Part shown: positions 1 through 9,416 of the stretch, piece by piece
Position numbering within the stretch: the stretch's first letter is position 1
How the letters are laid out: every line of letters begins with the position of its first letter
DNA from: Pseudoruegeria sp039972875
GTDB lineage: Bacteria; Pseudomonadota; Alphaproteobacteria; Rhodobacterales; Rhodobacteraceae
Direction of reading: 5' to 3'
Assembly: GCA_039972875.1 (NCBI GenBank)
Contig: JBDWMA010000013.1
Span: 19,218 to 83,217, forward strand
DNA: 64,000 nt
Program-made: the position numbers and the translations under genes
Notes under the pieces: generated by a model
The model's input: the letters and a program-made list of their open reading frames with translations, nothing else
Databases searched by the model: none
What the model was told of the DNA's origin: nothing

Positions 1-894
1 TATCCCGAAAAGCCGATCCACGATATTCCCGCCTTCAGCAAAATCAGCGGGCAGGACCTGACCGACCGGTTGATGGAGCAAGCGGCCCCCTTTGCGCCGA
101 CCCTTCATTTGGGTGAGGCCATGCAGCAGATCGATCGCCAAATCGATGGTGATTTTATCCTCACCACCGATACAGGCACTCGCATTCGGACCGCCGCCGT
201 CGTAATTGCCGCAGGGGGTGGCGCCTTTGTGCCCAAACGCCCACCGATCGAAAACGTCGCCCTGTTTGAGGGCGCGGGTGTCCAATATGCGGTGCGCAAA
301 ACGGGCGATTACGCGGGCGAAGATGTCGTCATTCTGGGAGGGGGGGATTCCGCCGTGGATTGGGCACTGACCCTTACCGATGTGGCAAAATCCGTGACCA
401 TCGTACACCGCCGCCCCAAATTTCGCGCCGCCCCCGAGGCCTTGGTTCGCATGGAGCAAGCCGCCGCCACTGGCGCACTTTCTATTGTGATCGGGCAGGC
501 GACTGCCCTGAATGGCCCCGCGCCACAGGTCAACTCGCTGACAGTCAAAACCTCAGACGGTGACGTCGATCTTGCGGCAAGCCGCGTTTTGCCCTTCTTC
601 GGGCTGACGAATGCCCCCGGCCCGCTTGCCAACTGGGGCCTCACGATGGAGGGCGCGCGCATTTGCGTTGATCCCGAAACCCTCGAAACCTCGAAGCAAG
701 GTATTTTCGCCATCGGGGACATTGCCCTTTATCCGGGCAAGCTCAAACTGATCCTCTCAGGCTTTCACGAGGCCTCAATGATGGCCCAAGCCGTCCATGC
801 CATCGCCGCGCCTGACGAACGGGTCGTGTTCCAACATTCAACATCTTCCCCCGCCTTGCTCCGCAAGCTTAACCAACACGCAGGCCTGACATGA
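1..894 (+). CDS. Ferredoxin--NADP reductase, thioredoxin-reductase-like (5' end outside window)
   Basis: The frame is open from the first base, so the N-terminal FAD-binding part lies upstream of the window. The visible 297 residues contain the NADPH-binding Rossmann motif GGGDSAVDWAL and a C-terminal FAD motif, GIFAIGDIALYPGKLKLI, both typical of type-2 (TrxB-like, non-disulfide) ferredoxin/flavodoxin-NADP reductases. No CxxC redox motif is seen, which argues against thioredoxin reductase itself. Its stop overlaps the ferredoxin start by four bases (ATGA), so the two are translationally coupled. Inference: it shuttles electrons between NADPH and that ferredoxin in the cytoplasm; the final acceptor is not visible here. 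Confidence 0.88.
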   Translation, partial: YPEKPIHDIPAFSKISGQDLTDRLMEQAAPFAPTLHLGEAMQQIDRQIDGDFILTTDTGTRIRTAAVVIAAGGGAFVPKRPPIENVALFEGAGVQYAVRKTGDYAGEDVVILGGGDSAVDWALTLTDVAKSVTIVHRRPKFRAAPEALVRMEQAAATGALSIVIGQATALNGPAPQVNSLTVKTSDGDVDLAASRVLPFFGLTNAPGPLANWGLTMEGARICVDPETLETSKQGIFAIGDIALYPGKLKLILSGFHEASMMAQAVHAIAAPDERVVFQHSTSSPALLRKLNQHAGLT

Positions 895-1202
895 AAATCA
901 CCTTCAAAATGCAAGATCACGACACCAAAACCGTCGACGCCCTTCCCGGGCAATCCCTGATGGAGGTCGCCATCGCCAATGACGTGTCAGATGTGATCGC
1001 CGAATGCGGTGGCGGCGCGATTTGTGGCACCTGCCATGTAAAGATCTGCGAAAAATGGCATGATCTGGTCGGCCCCGCCGAGGATTTCGAAGAAGACGTG
1101 TTGGACAGTATCGCCAACGTCACCGCCACGTCGCGCCTTTCCTGTCAAGTCTTGCTCGGGACGGACTTTGACGGCTTGGAGGTCACAGTACCAAAAGCTT
1201 GA
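891..1202 (+). CDS. 2Fe-2S ferredoxin, adrenodoxin/putidaredoxin type
   Basis: A protein of 103 residues with the vertebrate-type ferredoxin cluster motif: C39 in ECGGGAICGTC gives C-x5-C-x2-C, and the fourth cysteine is in RLSCQVLL near residue 87. Length and spacing match the adrenodoxin/putidaredoxin class that feeds P450s or Rieske-type oxygenases. It overlaps the reductase gene by four bases, so reductase and ferredoxin form an electron-transfer pair. The client oxygenase is not in the window and may lie upstream. Confidence 0.92.
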   Translation: MKITFKMQDHDTKTVDALPGQSLMEVAIANDVSDVIAECGGGAICGTCHVKICEKWHDLVGPAEDFEEDVLDSIANVTATSRLSCQVLLGTDFDGLEVTVPKA

Positions 1203-1570
1203 GTCCTGATATCCAATCGGGAATCGCAGATTGCGCAAAAACTTTCCAACCATTGTGTCTGCTTGGGGTGTAACACAACTGTCCCAACTGAGCTTCACAG
1301 ACAATGGCTCGAAGCTGGAAGTCTCATTCAGCAATGAGGTGATTGAGGTGTCGGGGCTGAACTGCCAACGAGCAAACTTTGTGGAGAGTGATTTCGTGTT
1401 TGTCTAAGTGGACACAATTGGTCGGTCTTTATACCGAAGTTAAGCTTCGGGTGCGCTGAAGGGGCGTCAGGAAGCGCGCGTTGGGCACGCGCAAGCCAAT
1501 GGCGTACTGACCTGAGCCCCTAAAACTCCTCCAGATTTGTGTAGAGTCCGCCCAACAAAAGAACGGACAA
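1203..1570. other. No gene recognised; junction into IS debris
   Basis: About 370 bases with no convincing coding frame on either strand. The sequence just before the IS3 scrap at 1571 may be an IS end, but I cannot pair it with an opposite end. Confidence 0.5.
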
Positions 1571-1715
1571 ATGAAGGCACGATTCACGGACGAACAGATC
1601 ATAGCGATGATCAAAGAGCATGAAGCTGGTAAGAAGACCGTTGATGTATGTCGGCGGCATGGAATCGTCTGATGAGAACGGCAAGCTAAAGAAGCTGCAA
1701 GTGCGGCGTAGAAGT
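1571..1715 (+). pseudogene. IS3-family OrfA remnant
   Basis: Translation from the ATG at 1571 reads MKARFTDEQIIAMIKEHEAG and on to CRRHGIV, which is the N-terminal helix-turn-helix of IS3-group OrfA. It hits a stop after about 34 codons, then DENGKLKKL (the OrfA C-terminal leucine-zipper part) continues in another frame. The middle of OrfA is missing and OrfB is absent, so this is a deletion scar fused directly to an IS21 helper remnant. Confidence 0.8.
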
Positions 1716-2174
1716 GGCCGGAAGCGTGCTCTGGGCTCGGGAAAGACCCACGTCGCCCTCGGTCTGAGCCTGGTTGCCTGTCAAAAAGGTATGCCCGTCA
1801 GCTTCGTCACGGCCGCGTCTCTCGTGCATGAACTGATGGAGGCCAGAGATGAGAAGCGCCTGCTGCGATTGCAACGCCAACTCGCAAAGGTCAAACTGGT
1901 GAACATCGATGAATTTGGCCTTTTGCCGCTCAGCAAAACCGGAGCTGAACTTCCGTTTGAGCTGATCTCACGGCGTTACGAACGGGGATCAACCCTCATC
2001 ACAAGCAACCTACCATTCGAAGATTGGACGGAAACCTTCGGATCAGAACGCTTGACCGGAGCGCTACTCGACAGGCTGACGCACCACGTAAAAATCCTTG
2101 AGATGAATGGCGAAAGCTACCGCCTCAATCAGAGCAAATCCCGCCGCGAAGAGTTGCCCTATCGGTCGCAATGA
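1716..2174 (+). pseudogene. IstB-like ATPase remnant (IS21 family), 5' truncated
   Basis: This stretch encodes GSGKTHVALGL (end of a Walker A motif), then LVNIDEFGLLPL (Walker B), then SNLPFEDWTETFG and LTHHVKILEMNGESYRL, the standard order of the IS21 helper ATPase IstB. The N-terminal third is missing and the reading frame now runs into an IS3 OrfA scrap upstream. The partner transposase IstA is absent. It is therefore a non-functional remnant. Confidence 0.85.
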
Positions 2175-2610
2175 CATTGTGATCCACCTCAAAATGCGGT
2201 TGGAAAAATAGTAGTTCCTTTGCCTGCAACTTTGAATAGCGGTCTTTCGGACACTCGTAGTGAATGGTAACAAAGTCCCACACAGCGGACGTAGGCCCTC
2301 TCCAAGTCTAAGGTCTGCTGTGTCAAATTGCACTCACGCCAGCACAATCATGACGCGAAATACGGATTTTAAACAAAGCGCGAACATCGCCTAGCGGGTG
2401 ATCTGTTAAACACCTCTAGGCTGATTAGATACCTTCGGCCATACACATTCGCTCTTGCGTTTTATCATCACCATGCGCCGTGCTTTCGCGATTTCATTCA
2501 CGGCCGTATCAATCTCTGTGGTTGATCCGCCGAGATACACCTTTTGCAATATCCGAAGCTGCATTAGTATATCGTTGGGCGGCTGAAACGGGTTATCTAT
2601 ACCCTCTGCG
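2175..2610. other. No gene recognised
   Basis: About 430 bases between the IstB remnant and the SDR remnant. No frame has a recognisable family motif. I see nothing functional. Confidence 0.5.
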
Positions 2611-2611
2611 C

Positions 2612-2718
2612 AGGAAGGTCCGCATTGCCGCTACAACAGGCCATCCCTTCTCTGGAAAATAGCGGGCAGTGTCCAAACCAAAGCCAGATGAGCATCCTGT
2701 GATCCGTACTGCATTCAT
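2612..2718 (-). pseudogene. Short-chain dehydrogenase N-terminal remnant
   Basis: Reading the minus strand from the ATG at 2718 gives MNAVRITGCSSGFGLDTARY followed by FPEKGWPVVAAMR. This is the TGxxxGxG cofactor-binding start of a classical SDR and closely resembles the intact SDR at 4382 (MKTVLITGCSSGFGLETARH). The homology ends after about 33 codons and the frame stops. It sits divergent to the AraC gene at 2819, so the AraC regulator once had a divergent SDR partner here. Confidence 0.8.
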
Positions 2719-2818
2719 AACGGAGCCGCCATTTTTTCGTGGTCGCTCCAATGTAGACAAACACTTCAGGATTTTACATAACTAGAAATCCAAATATTGT
2801 TATCGAAAGTATAATTTC

Positions 2819-3736
2819 TTGACCGACCCTTTTTCTGAAATCATCTCCCTTCTACATCCGAAAGCATCTCACTCGAAACTTTCCCACGCATCGGGGCCTT
2901 TTCGAGTATGCAGAGACGATGTCAATGAAACGTTCTATTCGTCCGTTCTGTCCGGCCGCACCCTTCTGGAAGTTCCCGGCAAGGAGTCCGTTGAGCTGAG
3001 TGTTGGAGATTTTGTTCTGATCCCCGCCGTTAAAGCGTTTACCTTTTCCAGCATGGACCCAGAACCATCAAGCGACCTGCTCAGCCATCCAGTGGAAGGC
3101 GAGGACGGGATTTTCAGAATTGGACCGCCAGATGCTACGCCTGACGTGCAACAACTTATAGGACACTGCACCTTTGCCAGCCCAGATGCCGAACTGTTGG
3201 TCTCACTACTACCGGATTTAATTGTGGTGCGTGGCGAAGGGCGTCTGGCCGCATTGGGGGGGCTTGTTCGCGATGAGGCACGCGCGAACCGCCCGGCGCG
3301 GGATGTGATTGTCGAACACTTGTTGAAAGTTCTGTTGATCGAAGCCTTTCGAACCGGCTCTGACCCCGACACGACTGTGGGCCTCTTGCGCGGGCTAGCT
3401 GATATGCGGATCGGTCCCTCTTTGCGGGCAATTCATGCAGCCCCGGCCCACAACTGGTCTGTCCAGGAACTGGCAAAAGAGGCTGGTTTGTCGCGCTCGG
3501 CATTCTTTTCGCGTTTTGACCTGATTATGGGTCAAACCCCGATGGGATACGTGATGGGTTGGCGCATGACATTGGCAAAACACATGCTCCGCGCAGACAA
3601 GTACAGTATCGCTGATGTGGCAGCGAAAATAGGATACGGATCATCCAGCGCATTCAGTACAGCATTTGCACGTTACGTTGGTTTCCCGCCAGCTCGCTAT
3701 GCCAAATCAAATGCTGTAGGTGTGATCTCACCATGA
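2819..3736 (+). CDS. AraC-family transcriptional regulator (cupin_6 type)
   Basis: A protein of 305 residues. Residues about 1-190 form a cupin-like sensor (SGRTLLEVPGKESVELSVGDFVLIPA). The C-terminal 100 residues carry two helix-turn-helix motifs (WSVQELAKEAGLSRSAFFSRF, then SIADVAAKIGYGSSSAFSTAF) ending in the AraC signature region. The start used is TTG at 2819; no good ribosome site precedes it, so the start is uncertain. Members of this subfamily usually control a neighbouring oxidoreductase gene, which fits the broken SDR on one side and the intact SDR at 4382 on the other. A related regulator is at 56752. Confidence 0.88.
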   Translation: MTDPFSEIISLLHPKASHSKLSHASGPFRVCRDDVNETFYSSVLSGRTLLEVPGKESVELSVGDFVLIPAVKAFTFSSMDPEPSSDLLSHPVEGEDGIFRIGPPDATPDVQQLIGHCTFASPDAELLVSLLPDLIVVRGEGRLAALGGLVRDEARANRPARDVIVEHLLKVLLIEAFRTGSDPDTTVGLLRGLADMRIGPSLRAIHAAPAHNWSVQELAKEAGLSRSAFFSRFDLIMGQTPMGYVMGWRMTLAKHMLRADKYSIADVAAKIGYGSSSAFSTAFARYVGFPPARYAKSNAVGVISP

Positions 3737-3801
3737 AAGAATGAGTGCCTTCGCGGGTCGTCGTCTGGCCTGTTGCGCAGTGACGCTCCAGACACTCGGA
3801 C

Positions 3802-4009
3802 GCAAATTTTTATCTGCCGCACCTGCCGTCACTTCTCTCACGATATCCGAAGAAAACTTTGCAACTTGGACAGACAGAGCGGTCGGTAGATTTGGTGAGC
3901 GAGGGCGCCGATTGCGTCATTCGCGCGGCGGACCCAATCCTCATCACCCTGTCTGGAGCCGTCCATTTTGTGATCGTGGCGACAGGGCTCACCGATCATT
4001 ATCGTTGAT
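3802..4009 (+). pseudogene. LysR-family regulator effector-domain remnant
   Basis: In the frame of position 3802 the sequence reads LPHLPSLLSRYPKKTLQLG and then QTERSVDLVSEGADCVIRAA. This matches the start of the LysR substrate-binding domain (a stretch of the type LPxFLxRYPxxxLxLxxxDRxVDLVxEGxDCVIR). There is no helix-turn-helix upstream and the frame stops at 4009 after unrelated residues. It is an internal fragment about 45 residues long. Confidence 0.78.
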
Positions 4010-4381
4010 CAAGCCTCGCGGACATTACTGTAACGCGTGTTGGTCTGTCGGCGATAATGAAGGGGGCATTCTCATTGTGCTACCGGCAAAATTACAAGTT
4101 ACCCCCCAAATGAAGAATGCAGGCTCTTGGGCAGCCAGTGCAGGGTTTTCGTCTGAGCCGTCACGCACTTGTCAATTGGTGTCGGGTGGGCGCAGTCGTC
4201 AAATGTATGATCCGCCATTCTACTCATGAATTGAAGCCTTCGACAAACAAGAGGGGATCAAAATTCTCCGTATAGAGATCATATAATTTGGACTATTGAT
4301 AATCAAATCTGGATTTATGGTGATATAAAGTCCTGATACTTTGACCTATCTTAAGTACACAGAAACTTAGGAGATAGTAGT
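4010..4381. other. No gene recognised; upstream region of the SDR gene
   Basis: About 370 bases of AT-richer sequence with no recognisable coding frame. The last 100 bases must hold the SDR promoter. The ribosome site is the AGGAGA at about 4369-4374. Confidence 0.5.
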
Positions 4382-5131
4382 ATGAAGACTGTATTAATCA
4401 CGGGATGTTCTTCTGGATTTGGTTTGGAAACAGCACGCCACTTCCTTGACAAGGGTTGGTCTGTGATCGCGACAATGCGCAATCCAGATGAAACGCTGTT
4501 GCCTGCATCTGATCATGTGCGAATCTTGCCGCTGGACGTGTCAAATAGCGAAAGCATTATCGCCGCGGTAGACGCAGCCGGCCCAATCGACGCATTGGTG
4601 AATAATGCGGGTGTTGGGTGGCTTTCACCGTTCGAAGGAACATCAGAAGAGCATCTGCGCCGCATCTTCGAAACCAATACATTTGGCACGATGGCAATGG
4701 TGCGTGCAGTTTTGCCGCAAATGCGCGCTGCAGGGTCTGGTGTCATTGTCAACGTCACATCCAGCGTAACTCTCAAGCCACTTCCGCTCGCATCTGTCTA
4801 TACGGCGAGCAAAGCCGCGATTAACGCCTACACCGAGTGTTTGGCATTGGAATTGGCGCCGCTCGGGATTCGCACCCATATCGTTTTGTCCGGACAGGCA
4901 CCGACGACAAATTTTGGCAAAACCGCCATGGGGCTCATGTCGCAAAGCAACGATACTCCAGAAGACTACCAAGCCTTTGTCGGTCAAGTCATGGGAGCGT
5001 TCCGTGACGCATCTGGCAAAGAATTCACATATTCAGACGACGTCGTTCAGGCAATCTGGAACGCCGTGAATGATGATGAAAGCCGACTACGTATTCCTGC
5101 AGGCAAAGACTGCATCGCACTGGCAAGTTGA
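4382..5131 (+). CDS. Short-chain dehydrogenase/reductase (classical SDR)
   Basis: A protein of 249 residues. It has the dinucleotide-binding motif TGCSSGFG at 7-14 and NNAG at 74-77. The catalytic Ser (about 127), Tyr140 and Lys144 lie in the order expected, with YTASK at 140-144. All active-site elements are present, so it should be an active NAD(P)H-dependent oxidoreductase. The substrate cannot be told from sequence. A good ribosome site (AGGAGATAG) precedes the ATG, and a strong hairpin follows directly. The AraC regulator 0.65 kb upstream is the likely controller. Confidence 0.93.
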   Translation: MKTVLITGCSSGFGLETARHFLDKGWSVIATMRNPDETLLPASDHVRILPLDVSNSESIIAAVDAAGPIDALVNNAGVGWLSPFEGTSEEHLRRIFETNTFGTMAMVRAVLPQMRAAGSGVIVNVTSSVTLKPLPLASVYTASKAAINAYTECLALELAPLGIRTHIVLSGQAPTTNFGKTAMGLMSQSNDTPEDYQAFVGQVMGAFRDASGKEFTYSDDVVQAIWNAVNDDESRLRIPAGKDCIALAS

Positions 5132-5138
5132 TTGCCGG

Positions 5139-5156
5139 CGCCCCAGTGCTGGGGCG
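5139..5156 (+). terminator. Rho-independent terminator of the SDR gene
   Basis: A perfect 8-bp stem CGCCCCAG / CTGGGGCG with a TG loop, seven bases after the SDR stop, followed by a T-rich run (TGTTCTTTCCTTTT). Confidence 0.85.
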
Positions 5157-5190
5157 TGTTCTTTCCTTTTAAAGGTCTCCTCGCAAGTCC

Positions 5191-6524
5191 ATGGAATTGT
5201 ATCATTCGAAATCAAGCCAACGCTGGTTAGTTGCAGCGAGATCGCTATTTAACGCATTCATAAATCATCTGGACGGGTTGATTGTAAATCTTCCGTTGCC
5301 AACAGTTCAAAATGATGTGGATGCTAGTTCAACTCAGCGTCAATAGGTCATGGCCGTTTACATTCTCGCATTCGCGGCGGGGCTTCTGTCCTTCGGCCGT
5401 TTTGGTGACGTGTTTGGGCGAGACCGGATGTTCAAGTGGGGTCTTGGGGCATTTGTGGCTTTTTCTATCGCTTGCGGGTGTGCGCCCAATGCTGAAACTC
5501 TCATCATTGCACGCGCTTTTAAAGTTTTGCTGCTGCTATGACGCTACCACAAGTTCTTGCCATTATTTATGTAATTTCCCCTACAACGTAAAGGGTTAGG
5601 TTGGCGGGCTGTTTTTCTAATAAACGTTCCTATTGGTTTGACCGCGCTTTTGGGTGCTTTTGCTTTCTTACCTAAAGTCCGCTCTGAAGAGACGAGGCAA
5701 ACCGATTGGGCAGGTGCCGGCATATTCGCACTGACAGTCATCTTGCTAACTTACCCGCTGATTGAACGGCCCGTGCTTGGTTGGCCTCGGTGGATATTCT
5801 TTATGATCGGAGCCTCCATTGTCACTGGCGCTACCTTCATTTGGTTGCAGCACCGTCGCGAAACCCTAGGCGGTGCTCAGACATTGCCGATGAACTTGTT
5901 GCGCAATAGTGCTTATTTTGACCGGATTGGCTGCAATCACTCTGTTTTTTCCGGCATTGCCGGGGTGGTTCTCGTCCTGTCGATTTTCCTACAATCGGGT
6001 TTGAAATTGACAGCCGGAGAGGCCGGTCTCGCCATTGTTGCTCACCCTATCAGTGTAGTGGCCGCCTCCGTTATTGCTGGCCGATTTGGGACGCGTTGGC
6101 TTGAACTGCGTATTTGTGCGGAGGCCATGTTCTTGTCATCGGCATGGTATGGCTACGTTCGATCCTTGCGAATGCCACTCCGGAAATTTCGGGGGATCAC
6201 ATTCAACTTTCATTATTTTTGATTGGTGCAGGCATGGGATCAGCCGCAGTAGCACTCTTTCAAAACGTCCTCTCCCATGTTCCTGACTCAGACGCAGGGG
6301 CTGGTTCGTGTGTACTTCAGGCCTTTCTAAAAGTCGGAGCCGTGCTTGGCATTGCCTTGATCAGTCAGATTTTCTTTTTAAGCTTAGGATCGGAAACGGA
6401 TCAGGATGCCTACCACAAAGCTGCCAAAAACTCGCTTTTGATGCCGATCACAGTATATGTAATTCTCGCTATATTCCAGTTTTTCAAGCTCTCAGAAAGA
6501 GGCCCATTACAGCATAAAAAGTGA
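5191..6524 (+). pseudogene. Broken MFS drug exporter (DHA2 / EmrB-QacA family, 14 TM)
   Basis: From the ATG at 5191 the frame reads RWLVAARSLFNAFINHLDGL, the first helix of DHA2 transporters. It hits an in-frame stop at 5343-5345, continues through AFAAGLLSFGRFGDVFGRDR, and then loses frame near 5540. It resumes as FLINVPIGLTALLGAFAFLP, runs to about 6120, shifts again, and finishes as SAAVALFQNVLSHVPDSDAG and the last helices at 6524. Order and total length match a roughly 470-residue DHA2 protein, but with one nonsense codon, a deletion of the central loop and at least two frameshifts it cannot make a transporter. Confidence 0.9.
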
Positions 6525-6589
6525 ACCGGGAAAAACTAGCCAGCGTACTAACGGGCCTGCGTGCTAAGATGTATCCAACCATGGCGACA

Positions 6590-6990
6590 TGATACGCAAT
6601 TGGCGAAGAGACGTGTTTTTTTTAGCTAAGTTTAAAGCTACCCTAGCATTCAAAGTGCTGCGCGCTAACAAGACGGCCTAACCGATGTGTTGTCCGATTA
6701 AGCTGCGGAGGACTGAGGATAAGGAGGCTGAAGTTGAAGGTTTAACTGCAAAAATCCGGCAGCCTCGCATCATGAATACAGAACGGGGATCGCAGTTCGC
6801 AGGTTCAAACTGGATAACCACGCTGATCAATGCTGACGTCAAGACATCAATGGATAGCCGCGACAGATACTTCGACTATACCCTTGTTGAAAGGCTTTGG
6901 CAGTCGCTCAAGCGGGGGGGGCGTTTATGTGCGCGCATTGCAGGACGCATTCTTTGAAACACAGCGAACCTAAAAGGCGGCAAAGAACCA
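6590..6990 (+). pseudogene. IS3-family transposase remnants (OrfA and OrfB scraps)
   Basis: At about 6610-6680 a frame reads KFKATLAFKVLRANKTA, the N-terminal OrfA motif of an IS3 subgroup. At 6769-6930 another frame reads MNTERGSQFAGSNWITTLI and DSRDRYFDYTLVERLWQSLK, the DDE integrase core of OrfB with its last catalytic Glu. A frameshift at the G run at 6915-6922 separates the next residues, VYVRALQDAFF. Both are short pieces with the middle of the element missing. Confidence 0.82.
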
Positions 6991-7060
6991 ATCGGATGAC
7001 ACCTAATCTCAGCCGCAAAAATACCGTGAGAAGCAAAACCACTTCAACCGCGATGGACTG

Positions 7061-7873
7061 TCAAAATCGTTGCAATGCGCAGTGAGAAATTTTTTTGACT
7101 TTTTTCTGGCCTGCGCGAACACTCCAAAGCTCAGCCCCATCACTCTCACCAACTGCCGGCGTGCCAAAGATCTCCTCTCCGCGCTCGATGTTACGGAAAT
7201 AAAGCACACGTCGCCGCCGCACGGGCGACCATTCCTGGAGAGGACGCAACCCACGTTCAGTTTGATCAAAGAAGCGTGTGAAGCTGGGGAAATACAATAG
7301 GCCCACTGCGTTGAAATCTGTCCCGACACAGGGACGAATTAAGACCTTTTCGTCAGACATGCCCTTTTGGCTGCGGTTGGCGCGGGCTGCGGTGCTTGTC
7401 TGTATAGCGAATTCATCAGGCGCGGGATCAAGGACCGGAACCAGATAGGGCATTGTCCGGCTAATGCTGGCATTCACGCCGTTTTCAGCGTGGCACACGA
7501 ATGTGGATATCAGCCGAAAGCGCGCAACAATCACATCACCCAACATAAGGGCATGGATGGATTGAAGACGGCTACGACCAGCGGACCAAAGGGTTGACTT
7601 CACCGTCAATGTATCTCCCAAATCAACATGATCAGGATTGGGTTGATCAAACTCAGTCGCGCAAAAGGCTGCATATACTTGCCGCCCTTCGCGATCTTTA
7701 AACACTGTAGTGTTCTGGCCAACGGAATCGGCAATGAGCTGCCAGTGAACGTCGCCCAGATGCCGAAGCCACCATTCTTCTGCGAGCCCACGAAACCCAA
7801 GCTGTGTCATACCAACATTTTGGATCACGCAGCGACCAACTTGTTTTGATATCTTTTCCTTCAGTGCTGTCAC
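7061..7873 (-). CDS. Pnap_2097/LnmK-type hotdog-fold protein attached to the Nit1C operon
   Basis: A protein of 270 residues with no membrane segment. The pattern GFRGLAEEWWLRHLGDVHWQL near the N-terminus and the two repeated hotdog-like halves (GLLYFPSFTRFFDQTERGL in the second) match the Pnap_2097 family, related to the acyltransferase/decarboxylase LnmK. It overlaps the flavoprotein gene by four bases, so it is the last cistron of the Nit1C operon. The family is not one of the seven core Nit1C genes, so its role here is unknown; an acyl-CoA or acyl-thioester chemistry is inference. The last 15 residues are close to IS debris and may be altered. Confidence 0.72.
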   Translation of the reverse strand: MTALKEKISKQVGRCVIQNVGMTQLGFRGLAEEWWLRHLGDVHWQLIADSVGQNTTVFKDREGRQVYAAFCATEFDQPNPDHVDLGDTLTVKSTLWSAGRSRLQSIHALMLGDVIVARFRLISTFVCHAENGVNASISRTMPYLVPVLDPAPDEFAIQTSTAARANRSQKGMSDEKVLIRPCVGTDFNAVGLLYFPSFTRFFDQTERGLRPLQEWSPVRRRRVLYFRNIERGEEIFGTPAVGESDGAELWSVRAGQKKVKKISHCALQRF

Positions 7874-9126
7874 GAGGCCACACGCACCATAGTTTTTTGC
7901 CGTCCCGCAATGACATCAACCAGATAACGGGAATCTTCATCAATTCCCAGGAACCGTCCTGACCCCCATGTGTTCAGCCACCCCAATCCAATGAAATAAA
8001 ATCCCTCCTCATCGCATACCCCGCGTTTGTAAACAGGCCGTCCAAGATCGTCGAAAACATCAACCTCGACCCAACCATAGTTCGGGCGAAACCCTATCGC
8101 CCAAAGGATCGACGTGATACCAAGCGCTTTGCAATCAATTTCCGTTACTTCCTTTTCAGGGCGCCATACTTTTTCAAAATCCGGCTCGATCGGGGCATCG
8201 ATATTATTCTTCGCTATGTAATCATCAATGGTCGTACGAATGCCAAGATAACTGGCATCAGCGTCATCAAGGTTCTGTTCCAGATCTGGCAAAAACTGGA
8301 GCGTGCTCCCTTCCATGCCGCTGACAGACCCATACAAAGACACACCATCGTTGGCAAATTTCCGCAAATCGATTTCATGCCCGCCATCTCGTCCAGTCAT
8401 GTAATGATTGGTCTTTGTCACGGCTTGTTCAGGGTTCGGATGTTTGTCGATAGTGATGTCGTAATGTCCTAAATCATGCATCCATTCGGTCGCATCTCGT
8501 CCCCGGTATAACCGAGGCGAACGTGGCGCGGGGCCTACGGCTAAATGGACATCGCGCCCCTCTAAGTGCATGTCTTCCATCAACTGCACCCCTGATTGTC
8601 CTGTGCCAACAACCAATGTCGCCCCTTCGGGCATCTGGCTCGGACGACGGTAATCAACCGAATGCATTTGCATGATCGACGGGTCGAGATTTTTTGCATA
8701 TGGCGGGACGATCGGATTGTCATATCCACCTGTGGCAATCACCACTTGATCGGTGGAAAAATTGCCCTGACTACTGTCGACTAGATACCCGCCACTCGGG
8801 CGTTTTTTGATCCGTGTCACTTCGCAATTTTCCACGATAGGCGGCTCAAACGTCTGTGCGAAGGCGTCCAGATAATCGGTGATTTCATCTTTCACCATAA
8901 ACCCATAGGGGTCATCATCCGCGTAGGGGAAATCAGGCAACCGACATTGCCAATTTGGCGTAACAAGACAAAACGTGTCCCACCGGTTCACGCGCCACGA
9001 ATGGAACTTTTGATGTTGTTCCAAAACAACATGATCCAGATTTTCTATTGTTAGGTAATAGCTTACAGAAAGCCCGGCCTGACCGCCGCCGACAACGACG
9101 ACAGATTTATGTTCACGATGGGTCAT
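7870..9126 (-). CDS. nitH: Nit1C flavin-dependent oxidoreductase (MSMEG_0569 family)
   Basis: A protein of 418 residues. The N-terminal FAD motif is VVVVGGGQAGLSVSYYL (about 9-25), and a second Rossmann motif, VVGTGQSGVQLMED, lies in the middle. The ATG motif region is VVIATGGYDNP. This is the flavin-monooxygenase-like (CzcO/FMO) layout. The family is found almost only in Nit1C clusters. It lies 12 bases downstream of nitG and overlaps the hotdog gene by four bases. Its substrate is not known; the cluster has been linked by mutant work in Pseudomonas fluorescens to growth on cyanide as nitrogen source. Confidence 0.88.
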   Translation of the reverse strand: MTHREHKSVVVVGGGQAGLSVSYYLTIENLDHVVLEQHQKFHSWRVNRWDTFCLVTPNWQCRLPDFPYADDDPYGFMVKDEITDYLDAFAQTFEPPIVENCEVTRIKKRPSGGYLVDSSQGNFSTDQVVIATGGYDNPIVPPYAKNLDPSIMQMHSVDYRRPSQMPEGATLVVGTGQSGVQLMEDMHLEGRDVHLAVGPAPRSPRLYRGRDATEWMHDLGHYDITIDKHPNPEQAVTKTNHYMTGRDGGHEIDLRKFANDGVSLYGSVSGMEGSTLQFLPDLEQNLDDADASYLGIRTTIDDYIAKNNIDAPIEPDFEKVWRPEKEVTEIDCKALGITSILWAIGFRPNYGWVEVDVFDDLGRPVYKRGVCDEEGFYFIGLGWLNTWGSGRFLGIDEDSRYLVDVIAGRQKTMVRVAS

Positions 9127-9137
9127 GATTTTAGTCC

Positions 9138-9416
9138 TTAAGTAATCGACAAGCAGGTCACGTCTGCTGCCTTAGAAAACGCACGTGCAGCGCGTTCAAT
9201 TTTGTCCAATTGCGCATCCGCGCTTGTGCAGCGATACCCGAATTTGGCCTCGACCCGCAGGCTGGCTTTTTCCAATGCAATCCGGCTACGCTCCAAAAAG
9301 TCCTCAAGTGTATATGTGGCACCAACAGTCAGAAACTCTCGCACAACCGTTGAGGGCGAATAGCATTCTTCGGTCTGACCATCGGGCCATTGAATGGTGA
9401 AACGTGTTTCAGGCAT
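9138..9416 (-). CDS. nitG: Nit1C small protein (MSMEG_0570 family, nitrogen-starvation response)
   Basis: A 92-residue protein with the family pattern TIQWPDGQTEECYSPSTVVR near the start and a helical C-terminus ending in ADVTCLSIT. It sits in the fixed Nit1C position between the AIR-synthase-like protein and the flavoprotein, and overlaps the former by eight bases. The biochemical function is unknown. Confidence 0.87.
   Translation of the reverse strand: MPETRFTIQWPDGQTEECYSPSTVVREFLTVGATYTLEDFLERSRIALEKASLRVEAKFGYRCTSADAQLDKIERAARAFSKAADVTCLSIT

Noticed and set aside
2480..2662. 60-codon plus-strand frame
   Set aside because: It overlaps the minus-strand SDR remnant and has no recognisable features.
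3741..4229. 162-codon frame on the plus strand
   Set aside because: The recognisable LysR similarity lies in a different frame; this frame has no family features and is a chance opening across a gene scrap.
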